Shown piece by piece: positions 1 through 10,652 of a stretch of 64,000 nt of DNA; position 1 is the stretch's first letter, and each line of letters begins with the position of its first letter. The position numbers were made by a program, and so were the translations under genes. The notes below the pieces were generated by a model. It was given only the letters and a program-made list of their open reading frames with translations, made no database searches and had not been told where the DNA came from. The DNA is from Cylindrodendrum hubeiense (lineage: Eukaryota > Ascomycota > Sordariomycetes > Hypocreales > Nectriaceae). The DNA lies in the NCBI GenBank assembly GCA_014621425.1, contig JAANBB010000105.1, forward strand, positions 1 to 64,000, written 5' to 3'.

Positions 1-737
1 TGTCGGTTCTGGAGAGTCCGGGGAACAGAACGCTTGTCCCCGCTGCCCGTGACGCAATCGTGCAAATCCCTGGGTTGGCACAGCCGGGTGGATACGGCCT
101 TGTTTAGTGTATGCACTCTGTTGTTAAGCATGCTGGATTTGCCCCATAGCAGGCGGGTGTCGACTTGTCTTTTAAGCCTGTCAATCTAATGTCAGTGCGT
201 GATTTTCTCTACATCTGTCAACTAGCCTTCTGCGTCGTCTATCAACAATCCGTGCGTCAGATGCATGTTGCTGTCAGTGGCGTCTTCGTTTGTTCTCCCG
301 GCAAGGGACAGCTGTCGCCAGGTCGTATCCTAGTGGCTTGGCACACACGACTTTACCTGACAATCCCGTCCTCGGCGCAGTAAATGTCCGCAGCTGCCGA
401 ACATGGTGGTACGATGCCTGAAGACCCGAGATTATACGCTGCAGGTGTAAAATTGAGCGTGAATCCGGAGAAATGCAACCTGAGCTATATTTGCGGGTCT
501 CGAACCAACTCAAGTCGAAACCTAATCGGTCCCTAGGGATGTCCATCCCATCCACGATTAATGTCTCATGGCCAAGCAGCAGGTTAATCTTACTGTTTGA
601 TTTGATGCTACTTTGTCATTTAGAAGGGGTAATGATCAACGCGCGGCAGGGGTGCTTGGGAAGCATATGAACGTCTCTTTCAGCAACCTGCATCTCGCCA
701 CGCCACGGACCTACCAAGCAGATTCATCGTGTTCAAG
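1..737. other. Left-edge stretch without a supported gene
   Basis: No frame here shows a recognisable family or a plausible exon chain. A 93-codon ATG frame on the minus strand (274-555) has no recognisable motif and is treated as chance. The last part should hold the promoter and 5' leader of the lactonase gene that starts at 738. Confidence 0.5.
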
Positions 738-2363
738 ATGCCTTCCACTCTCACCGTGCTTGCTGCTGGGATTCTCGTCCATTCGGGACTGGATCTCAGG
801 TCCTGGGGTGCCCTGGCTGCGAAACTGCCGTCCACGGCTCAGATCATCGACCAAAAGACCTTCAATGTCTTGAGTGATGTGCCGCCTCCGTCGCAAGCCA
901 ACGATTCAACGGTAATTTTCCCCTCACCTCTCACCCCTCACCCCTCAATCCTCCATGGGTTCTTCCCCCACTGGTTTATGTGCGCATTGCTTATTGCGAG
1001 ACTAGGTGTTCCTTTGGCCTGGAGTAACTGAGGAGTCTCTCACTGCCAAGCCGTTTCATGTATACGACGATGAGTTTTACGACGTGATTGGAAAGAGTCC
1101 GTCTCTTACCCTGATCGCGACGTCTGACACAGACCCAATCTTCCATGAAGCGGTCGTATGGTAAGACCGACCAATCCGAATGTGCCCTTTTCCGTTCAAG
1201 ACGATTAATAATTATCAGGTATCCCCCTACGGATGAAGTGTTCTTCGTCCAAAATGCCGGCGCCCCCGCGGCAGGAACTGGCCTAAACAAGTCCTCTATT
1301 ATCCAAAAGATCTCTCTTGACGATGCAGAGGCAGTGCGAACGTCATCTAACAGTAGTGAAGAGGTAACGGTGACAACTGTACCGTCGGATCCTCAGGTCA
1401 TCAACCCAAATGGTACAGTACTGATTACAAAGTTGTCCACGACATTACGCTCACAATTTCTAGGTGGTACCAACTACAAGGGTCAGATCATCTTCGCTGG
1501 AGAAGGCCAGGGAGATGACGTGCCATCAGCTCTCTATGTCATGAACCCGGTAGCACCCTACAACACCACCGGTAAGCATCACACAGCCTAGTTCTCCACC
1601 GATACGTGTGAACAGATACATTTAGAAGTCGAGTGCAAAGCTAACTGGTGACTAGTTCTCCTGAATAATTACTTCGGCAGACAGTTCAACTCGCTCAACG
1701 ATCTGGTCGTCCATCCCAGTAATGGTGACCTTTACTTTACCGATACTCTCTATGGTTACCTACAGGACTTCCGCCCATACCCCGGGCTGCGAAACCAAGT
1801 CTACCGGTATAACTTCAAGACGGGTGCTGTGACTGTGGTCGCCGATGACTTTACGCTACCGAACGGTATGTTTCAACTTGAAAAGATTGCCATTATAAGT
1901 TGCTCATAATTAGCAGGTGTTACTTTCTCGCCCGACGGAAAACGCGCATACGTCACAGACACAGGAATCGCCCTAGGATTCTACGGCCGCAACTTGTCTT
2001 CCCCGGCTTCGGTCTATCAGTTTGACGTGATCAAAGACGGCACCTGGCAGAATCGCAAGACCTTCGCTTACGTCGCATCTTTCATCCCGGATGGTTCGTT
2101 TTTCTCCCCAGAGCTGTGCGTAGCCGCAACATGCTAATTCTTTTGATGCTACAGGTGTTCATACCGATTCGAAGGGTCGCGTTTATGCTGGTTGCGGAGA
2201 TGGTGTGCACGTTTGGAATACCTCTGGCAAGCTGATCGGCAAGATCTATACGGGAACCACGGCAGCCAACTTCCAATTTGCTGGTACTGGGCGTATGATT
2301 ATTACTGGGCAGACCAAGCTATTCTATGTCACCCTGGCGGCTTCAGGTGTGAAGCTCGCCTAA
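738..2363 (+). CDS. SMP-30/gluconolactonase-like lactonohydrolase, seven exons
   Basis: This is predicted to hydrolyse the ester bond of sugar or aldonate lactones, as fungal lactonohydrolases of the SMP-30/gluconolaconase/LRE-like beta-propeller family do. The exons are 738-911, 1006-1160, 1219-1412, 1464-1571, 1656-1865, 1917-2093 and 2155-2363, which sum to 409 codons (408 aa). The N-terminus (LTVLAAGILVHSGLDL) is hydrophobic and may be a secretion signal. Propeller-type motifs are seen: FFVQNAGAP, NDLVVHPSNGDLYFTDTLYG, LPNGVTFSPDGKRAYVTDTG and HTDSKGRVYAGCGDGVHVW, the last ones matching the metal-site loops of the family. The start is the ATG at 738, nine bases downstream of an in-frame GTG. 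The 51-base intron at 1413-1463 is a multiple of three and stop-free, so retaining it would insert 17 residues. The donor at 2094 (GTTCGT) is unusual. Family assignment is confident; the exact substrate is not known. Confidence 0.85.
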
Positions 2364-3476
2364 TCCCTCGGCTTACCAAAACTCCATTGTGGACACAGTT
2401 CGCCTTATATTGAGATTCGGTCTAATCCATTGTACCCATGGCTTCTTATATCCCGCTACTACTAGCGGAGTATTACGTTACAAACTTTAGATATGTGTAA
2501 TAAGATGATGGATTACTGCCACTCGCGAAAATGACTTTTAAATCACACGGGTTTCAAGGTAGTAGCACACCATCAGTTGATGTAAAAAGAGATCTGCCTC
2601 TATTTATTATATAATTATTTCACGTATTCAATTACGCACTTGCTACACAAGTGATTGTAATATTGAAGTCGAACAACGCTAATAATAGACTGGCTAGGTT
2701 TCTCGCCATCAGGATAGCCGACGTCAATACCCACAAATGCGACATAATGCTCAAGGATAACTTAGACATCAGATTCCCACGTTCCAATTCGGACGGTATA
2801 GCCATTCCAGTGTTTTTCGTACCATTATGAAGCTTGAGGGACTTCAGTAGGCTGGGATGAAGAATACGCAGGTCTGAGGACGGCTGGAAATATTCGCGAT
2901 GATGACGGCGATGACGAGTAGCCGCTCATTGGTGTTTCAGCTGCTACCTTACTGGCGGTTACCCGTAAGAGCGGTAAGTTTATACTGATCGTCCGCAGGG
3001 TTGGATAGGTCCTGATCCACTCACTCCATTCAGCCCACCTAAATATGTTGACGGTATGCCGCATTTGTTCGGGACTCAATGACTTGCATCTGTGGTATCG
3101 ACTAGTTACTATCAGTATATGTACAGCCAAAACCTTGATATTGTTCTAATCCACCTTAACCTGCCCCTCCTGATGATGCGGGATCGGCCTTGAGCTTCGT
3201 GTGCCCTTGTGTGCCCCTCACGTAAACTTCAGTCTGCGACAGACCAATTTACTTACCCTAGACTTCGGGATGGACCGAACCGTCACAAAAGGGATGGAAA
3301 GACTATGGATTTATCCTCCATTGAAAAAGGGAAATGCTATAGTGACGTGGGATATAAATTGAACTGGTCGGCCCAGGACTACTATTGTATCCGGGGCTTA
3401 AACCGTTGTTCCCATTTGTATTGAACCTTGATCTCATCTATATTACCTCTCTAAACATAACCCTTTATTCAAGGCC
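2364..3476. other. Intergenic between convergent genes
   Basis: This stretch separates the 3' ends of the lactonase (+) and the rhodopsin-domain gene (-). A minus-strand frame at 2825-3130 begins only with TTG and shows no family signature; a Ser-rich tail is its only feature. It could be a remnant, but there is no support. Nothing else is recognised. Confidence 0.5.
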
Positions 3477-4935
3477 TCATTCAACTAACTTGACAGTTTG
3501 CGAAACCTCCTTTTCTACCATTATACCCATTTTGAGGTCCTTATCTGCTGACCAAGCACTACCCTCCCCGTTCGGTAACCTGCGATCCCTCGACGCCGTT
3601 GCGCTTGATTGGATACGACCCTCACTTCTGATGTCACCTAGCTCCAGACTCTCTTCGGACTCACCCACGGTCAGAAAGTTGCTTCTCATGTGGGAGCCCG
3701 TCTTGGGAGTGGTATTGGCCGAGTTTTTAAAGGTTCGTGATTCGTAAGACGGTCCGTCTTGGTCGGTTCGTTTTGCGCTGGAAAGGAATCGTCGAAAAAG
3801 CTTGTCGAAAATGGGTCGTAATAGGGGGGAGCATGCGACGAGAATGACAACGCCGCATTCGGCATATGTCCACGTTATAACTTCGGGTACGGAATAGGAG
3901 AAGTCGTCGAAATCGATTTTTCGAAGGGAAATTAAACGGACGATGGCAAAGATGACGGAGCTAAGAGGTTAGCGAAGCACAAGCAAGTCTGTCGAGATGA
4001 GGGCGACTCACACAATGCCAATGCCGAATATGCCAAAAAGGGCCATCTTATACGGTTTCTTGACCTGCAAGCCCCAAATAACCGGGAGGGGTAGAAGGCA
4101 CATGGCCACGTCCACAATGACGTTGACGATACTGACAGCAGTGTAGCCTGCAATCTGATCCCCACAAGTGCCGACAGCTGTAGGATCCCAATTTTTCTGG
4201 ATGGGTCGACATATCAACAGGCCGATGAGAAGTGTCATGATCATCCATGCTGCCTGGACAACAATGATAATCCAAGTGCAAATCTAAACTCGAGGTGGGG
4301 GATTAGCGATTTGATCAGGATTGCGCAAAATGGCAATTCAGACTTACCCAAAACATACGAACTGCAAAGACGCGCTTGAGCATCCACAGAATGCTCCATT
4401 TGCTAGTGCACATGGCAAGGCCATACAAACCTTGAACGGCCAGCATGCTCTAGCAGTGAAGTCACGAGTGTAAGTAACGCGATACCTTCGACAAGGAGTG
4501 GAGTGGTTGGTTGTAAACTTACTTGTGTCAGCCTTGCAATGTGGGTTTTGCTTAGTTGTTCCATGTGATAGCCAACACCACCAAAATACAGTACTATGTT
4601 CATCTATCAGCATTACTAGTAGCATCGCGGACCGTGGCCAAGAACTTACGCAAGAAAAATGCCACTACCATGCCATAGTAGGCAGCCTGTTGAAGTTGTG
4701 AGTTGAAGAATTCCATTGACTCTCTGAAATGCCATTTTCGTACCACGGAGACGTAGAACAGTGCATCTTCGACGTTCAGAGGTGTATGCCGCACCCGTCT
4801 CGCATATAACCGGAGTGCAGACCAGACTGCAATTAAGACGCAGAAGATGATGACCGTCTGCAGAGCTTGACGAACCTCAGTCCTTGAATTGAGCGGAACA
4901 GCCGTTGTCGTGAGCTTCTCAGTGTCGGACGTCAT
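3477..4935 (-). CDS. Fungal rhodopsin-domain integral membrane protein, six exons
   Basis: This is a multi-span membrane protein of the fungal rhodopsin-domain family (PF20684-like, often called SAT4 or PTH11-like integral membrane proteins); its biochemical role is not established. The exons in coding order are 4935-4744, 4686-4650, 4593-4523, 4449-4348, 4283-4012 and 3960-3477, giving 386 codons (385 aa). The first helix is TVIIFCVLIAVWSALRLYAR, followed by NVEDALFYVSV and the family block YFGGVGYHMEQL. The later block CRPIQKNWDP, with TCGDQ and the helix around VDVAMCLLPLPVIWGLQV, is diagnostic of the family. The last exon ends in a polar Ser-rich tail typical of these proteins. One exon is only 37 bases long. 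No opsin retinal lysine could be assigned, so the name reflects the domain and not light sensing. Confidence 0.88.
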
Positions 4936-6544
4936 CGCGGCTCGTAGCGACTCGCAGAGCCGGCAGTGCGGATTGAGGTACGTTGGGAAGAACCGTTCGC
5001 CTGCAGTGTGTGGGGAAATGGGGGGACGGGAACATGTTTTTCATCATCCTTTGATCGGTCTCCATTCGCTGGGGCATCTGGGACCAGGAAATAACGCGGA
5101 AGCAGGCGTATGGGGCATTTGCCGTAGGTTTGTACACGAAGCACCGCGTTTTGCGACGCTGGGTTTCATTTTGCTCTGCGCCGTCGGGCGGATCTCGATT
5201 TTCAGGGGTCTTCCGGAGCAGGCACCTGAGGCTTTGACCAGGGTGAGTTGAGTGGAATGATGCGATGCAAGAGAGGGATCATCACGGCCTTCCTCATTGA
5301 GTATTCGTATTCTCGGCTTGCATGGAGGCGGTCCAAGTTAACTTTCGACTCCTTATCTCTCTGTTACTTGGTCATTTGAATAAAGTCATCCTGAGTCAAG
5401 CGATTCCCTGCTTGGCCCATCGATTTGATAGATGGACTGCTGCATGGCTGGGTTGCTTTGAGGCTCGCTTTCAGTGACGGCGCCACCACCAAACCGCTGC
5501 ACCAACATACGGTACCGGTACTCTGTGTGACACGGACGCAGCGCACATGTGCCCGAGGCGGCCTTGTAGATTGGCCGACGGTTGTACTCCGCAGTCGTTT
5601 TCGACAAGGGGTACGAAAGCGGTAACCCTCGCGCCGACCCTGGCGACGTTACATAGGCAATGAGCCAAGTCTGCCGCGGAGCCATCCGTGGGCTAGCACG
5701 CTGGAGTTTGTCGACAAGGGCCCCCCTGCGCCGACCCTGGTGAAGTCTCATGGAGACAATGGACCGAGCCCTCAAGCGGAAGCCATCGACTCCCGCGGAG
5801 CCATCCCGGAGCTAGCACTGTTGCCGCAGGAGCTGATCTCGGCGGAACGCGTGGTGCGAATGCCTAGTGCCAAAGTTATTTTCCTCCTCTCCCATTGCGA
5901 GGGGAGGGTATCCACAGACCTGGCGAAGTGGCACGGATTGAAACGCGGGGGGGGGTTTCCCGATGTGAGGTCCGTGGTCGTGAGTCTGCGAACCAACGAC
6001 CCGTGAGCCAAGGGATTTATCTAGACCCATGAAATATCTTACGAGACGAACCTACATAGAACTCAAGATATACTCCATTTCTTTGCGAGTGCCAATCAAT
6101 AGCCCTCCATCAGCAGTGGTGTGTTTTAATCGGTGCACAACGGAGCCGGCGACCTCGCCAGTGCGACCTCGTGTTGGCTTGGCATCACGTCAAATGCAGG
6201 GGTACATTTCGATACGTTTTGCGAATACAGGGATGCTGTTCCTGTGGACTAAGATGGCAGGCCGTAACTGGATAATGTCTGCAGCTACCCTGAGATGGCA
6301 GCGCAAGAGACCCTGCTTTGGAACTGCTGGGCCGCTTTCTCGGGCAGATGTTGGCTGTGTAATGGGGTCATTTGTCGACTATAGGCGTCGATTCCTGGTC
6401 CCCACCCCCTCACGTCCAGGGTGAGATCCCAGAGGATTTCATCCCACATTCCTACATTACTCGCTTTCCTCGCTACATGCTCCTCTTTTACACACGTTCT
6501 GACACAAACTTGCTTCTCCAGAGTTTAATACGACGTCGATCAAA
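4936..6544. other. Intergenic; divergent upstream region with an old duplication
   Basis: This holds the upstream regions of the rhodopsin-domain gene (-) and the GMC gene (+). It contains a diverged tandem duplication (5601-5818), listed separately. The last 150 bases before 6545 are rich in C and T runs, which is common in fungal core promoters. Several frames of 60 to 130 codons exist but overlap each other on both strands and match no family. Confidence 0.5.
5601..5818. repeat. Diverged direct duplication of about 100 bases
   Basis: Two copies lie at 5601-5699 and 5711-5818. Both begin TCGACAAGGG, share GCGCCGACCCTGG in the middle, and end with CGCGGAGCCATCC followed a few bases later by GCTAGCAC. 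The copies differ by substitutions and small gaps, so the duplication is old. No coding function was seen in either copy. Confidence 0.6.
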
Positions 6545-8325
6545 ATGGGCTCAGATGCATATGATTACCTCATTGTAGGAGGCGGCCTGGCTGGCTGCGT
6601 CCTTGCCAGTCGCTTGCATCAGTACGATCAAGATGCAAATATCGTCTTGATCGAAGCTGGTCCTGATACCCGCACGCGCCCCGACACCCTCAACCCTCAG
6701 ACATTAAACCTTGGCGGAGAGTTGGACTGGAGTTACACATCTGAGCCAATCCCTGGATATCTCAACCGGACTCTCCCCGTCAACGCTGGAAAAGGATTGG
6801 GTGGCGGCTCTTCTATTAACTCGGGTACGTGCAGGTTGCCATCAGCGCATTGTGTAGGGAGCATGGACCGGCTAACCGAAGTTTGAACTAAAGGCGGTTG
6901 GACTCGCGGCTCATCCATTGAGTATGATGAGTGGGCTGCTCTCGTTGACGACGATCGGTACAGCTATGAGGGCCAGGTCCCTTGGTTCAAGAAGGCCGAG
7001 CACTGGTTTGACGACAAAAACCCTGAGCAACACGGCCAAAATGGACCAATTCATATTGTGTCTGCCGAGTCTGCTAACCGCACATTCCCCCTGAGTGAGC
7101 ATGCTATTGCAGGCTGGGAGGAGCTCGGTGTTAAAGCACTTCCTGGCCTAGACCAAAATGCCGGTGACAATCTTGGTCGTGCTTATATTTGCCAAGCTAG
7201 AAACAACGGCAAGCGTTCGTGGTCTGCAGGAGAATACCCTCTCGAGGGGGTTGAGATCCGCTTTAACACTTTCGTTAACAAGGTTGTCTTAGACACTAGT
7301 GGCGAGACACCCAAGGCTACTGGTGTCGAGTTGGCCGATGGCACTATTGTATCGGCCAAGAATGTCATTGCTGCTGCCGGAACATTCCGTTCTCCCCAGT
7401 TGCTTCAGCTTTCAGGAATTGGTTCTGCTGCCGATCTGGAGCAGGTTGGGATCAAGGCCATTGTCGATCTACCAGAGGTTGGCCAGGGTCTGACTGAACA
7501 TATGTCGTTCTTTCAACACTGGCGTCTACGTGACCCTTCTGCTGGATACACCCTTGGCTCTCCCAACCCTCTCTTTGCCCAGCCCCAATACTCAGATGGA
7601 GTGCCCATGGATTGGATCGTCTCTACAACTGTTCCTACGGATGGTCTTGTCGAGGCTATTAAGAAGGACGAGGGTGCTGAACCTGATGCCACCCACCCCT
7701 TACTCAGCAAGACACGAACTTTCCTTGAGAATATTGTGCTATATGCCAAAGTTCCCTTTGCTGGCGTTCAGTTCGACGCTGAGCATATGACAACTGCTAT
7801 TGTCAGCTTCTTGCCGACCTCGAGAGGCAGTGTATCTCTAGGTTCCTCTAACCCCGAGGACCAGCCTAAGAGTAAGTACACCTATGTCTTGACAAAGGAT
7901 TTATCGCGAATTATAAGGAACTAATGACCTGTATAGTCAGCTTTAACTTCATGTCTACTGAGGTAGACAAGTATGTCTTCCGCCAGGGTCTTAAACAGCT
8001 GACCCAGTTCATGCTCGGTCCTAAATTCGGTCAGTTCATCGAGGGTGAATCAGTTCCAGCGGTCCTTAGCCTTGACCCTGTGACACTTGATGATAGTGAC
8101 GAGAAGCTTGACCTGAGACTGGCTTCTGCCAGTTCCACAACATGGCATCCCGCTGGAACCTGCTCCATGGGAAAGGTCGTGGATACAGAATTCCGAGTTA
8201 AGGGAGTTGAGGGCCTGAGGGTTGTCGACGCTTCAGTTATTCCTCTTGCGCTGAGCGCTCACATCCAGGCACCTGTTTACGCTCTTACTGAGCAAGCTGC
8301 CGCTATTATTGCTGGGAAGGCCTAA
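6545..8325 (+). CDS. GMC-family FAD-dependent oxidoreductase, three exons
   Basis: This is a flavin-dependent alcohol or sugar oxidase/dehydrogenase of the glucose-methanol-choline family. The exons are 6545-6824, 6894-7871 and 7937-8325, giving 548 aa. The N-terminus DYLIVGGGLAGCVLASRL (from residue 7) is the FAD-binding Rossmann motif. GKGLGGGSSIN (about residue 83) is the GMC signature 1, and AAGTFRSPQLLQLSGIG is signature 2. The catalytic histidine is expected in HPAGTCSMG (His490), with the second at LSAHIQAPVYA (His528). There is no signal peptide, so a cytosolic enzyme is likely, and length is normal for the family. The start lies in a purine-rich context (CAAAATGGG) behind a pyrimidine-rich leader. 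The substrate cannot be read from the sequence. The nearest genes do not form an obvious pathway with it. Confidence 0.93.
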
Positions 8326-10652
8326 GATAGTGGTAGAAATAGAATGACAGTCAGTATTATATGTAGCATTCGGTTGCTTAACCCGATCAATGAAAGACAC
8401 ATCCGAGCCTTTAAATTCCAAAGCGGAGTCGCATTGAAATAGCCAACTATCTGCCGACGCACCAAAGTCCATTTGAGTGGGCATTGCTATTATGGATAAA
8501 TAGGGACTTCATGCCAGCTCTACAACAGACTGGTAGCTTGAATGCTGCACAGGAGAGCTAGGACGCACCCCTACATTAAAGGTGACCGCATCAACGACTG
8601 GTTCTGCCCTCAAACCTTGGTGATTAGCTTGGAGTTAGATCAGTAAGCGAGAGTGTGCCATCCATCGATAAGAGCAACTAATAATAGCATATATCCCGAA
8701 TGTGACATTAACTGACTCGTCATTTTTTGCTTGTGACTTCTTTCTTTTCTGGGGGTGTTTAACAGGTTGACGTTTTCAGCCTGATATTCGGGTGTGACGG
8801 GCTTTGACGTAATAATAGAACATGAGTGAGAAACTAAAAAAGGAAAACTAGGGAAGAAAAAAAGAAAAAAAGAAGGCCAGCCTAGCCAGCAGGCTGCCAA
8901 GTTGTAACGGGCTGAATTTGTATCGAGGAGGTTGGGGCGAGGAGGTTGGGACATGCAGGTCATGACAAGGTCGATCCCCACTGGTGCCTGTACACCGGCT
9001 TAACTGACATCACGCAGTGGAAGTTTGCATCAAACCTCCTAGATGCAATGAGTTGGTTACTCCAAGCAGAAACAGGAAACATGGAACATAAGACAAATAT
9101 ATTACTTTGTGTATTACCATAGCGTGTCGCTCCGGCGCGGCAGAAAAGAAGACGGTAAATCAGCGATAGACAGGATCATAGAAGGAACATTTGCGTTATT
9201 TGTTCGTCAGATCTCCCAAAAGTCATTGGCTTTGCTCGGATTCATGGGCGAGTTGTCATGACTGCAAGGTGTTTGCGACTCGTCTCAAGGACAGTGAAGG
9301 CCTCGAGTCACAAATCACAAACAGACGATGACTCTTTTTAGCATCAATCTCTTCTTCCTTGTGTTCAGAGGGTTAGGCAGCCAGGCAGAACTACGACATT
9401 GATGAGAGGTTAGCCAATTGCAATGCCGGCTCTTTGAGAAGTTCGGCTGGCATCATCGGAGAAGGTGCGCCATCTGTAGGCAGATGAGTCAAAAGCCGCA
9501 TCGAGAATTGTTGATTCAGACATGTCAATTTTGTAATGTCTCTATCATGGAAGATGTGTGCATTCCTACAGTAAGATAAGAGGTAAAGTCTCGAATCACG
9601 CAAGCAGGTCAAATATGGGGCTTACCAGTGCAGGGTATACAAATATAGCATCCGCATCCCGTGTTTGGAACGCTCTTGGGGGAGGTTCCTAAAAACAACT
9701 AGCGCAAATGACAGACCTTGACGCCATTCCGTTAAGCCTCCTCCATTATGACGTCAAGAGCAACATTCTCGGTCAGTTTGAAGGGCCAAATTCAGGGGAT
9801 TCACGATTTTCACGGGCTTTTTCGCTACTGTATGTCAAAGTTGTGTATTTGGGACTAGAATGAGGCCCCCAAGCTATCTTTCATACCTGAAAACATAAAA
9901 CGAGTTCAAATCTCTTCCACAGCTAACCATCATTCCCCCCGGTTTGGGTAACACTCATGAATTTCAATGCTTAAATACTGAAAGCGGTACCATTCTCAAC
10001 AAATTCCATCAGCTGAACTACCACGAATCATTCACGAAACAGCCTCCAGCACACAAGTCCAAGCGATCAAAACACGAACCCAACAATTGGTAGCATATGC
10101 CCACCTACCCAATCATATTTTCAGTGATGTCGAGACTGACTAACCATCTAGTAAATATCTCTGCCTGGCTCCCAAGGATGCTGCCGCCCTCGAGCTGTCC
10201 TCCAAGCCAATGCCAAGGCTACCGGATATATCATTTTGACCCTCAGCGAAGAGATGGTTGGACCTGTGTACGTACCGAATCCATTTACGAACCACGCCCA
10301 AACTTCAAGTATTAGTTTAAACAAATACTTACAACCGTGAAAGTGTAATTGCGGCACGGGTGCAATAAATGAAATTTTCTTTTCATGCCCAGGCTGCAGT
10401 ATCGCGAGATGTTCCAACTGCAAGGCAGCCAAAATAATCGCTATCGCCACTTGTTCTGTCGTGAACTGCTCATTTGCTAGTGATGGAGATTGTTGAGACA
10501 AAATTGTCGCAAAGAATGGAGCCGTAGCTTATTTCGAGGAGCAAAATGATTCTCAAAAAGTTTAGTTGAGTGGAATGAATCCAATTAGTACCTGCGTGAC
10601 GAAAGTGTATAGCCTCCGCTTCTGTTCCCATATTCATTCGTCGCCGTTTTGC
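8326..10652. other. 2.3-kb intergenic; possible small unresolved gene near 10.1-10.5 kb
   Basis: Mostly non-coding by eye, with A-rich runs near 8840-8875. On the minus strand an open frame at 10148-10501 lacks an ATG, although a good donor (GTAAGT) and a CAG acceptor lie inside it. A plus-strand signal (CTGACTAAC then CATCTAG at about 10134-10151) looks like a branch site and acceptor. No complete gene model could be built, and no tRNA or other RNA gene is recognised. Confidence 0.4.

Noticed and set aside
5386..5775. 129-codon frame over the duplicated segment
   Set aside because: It spans the diverged repeat and shows no protein family pattern.
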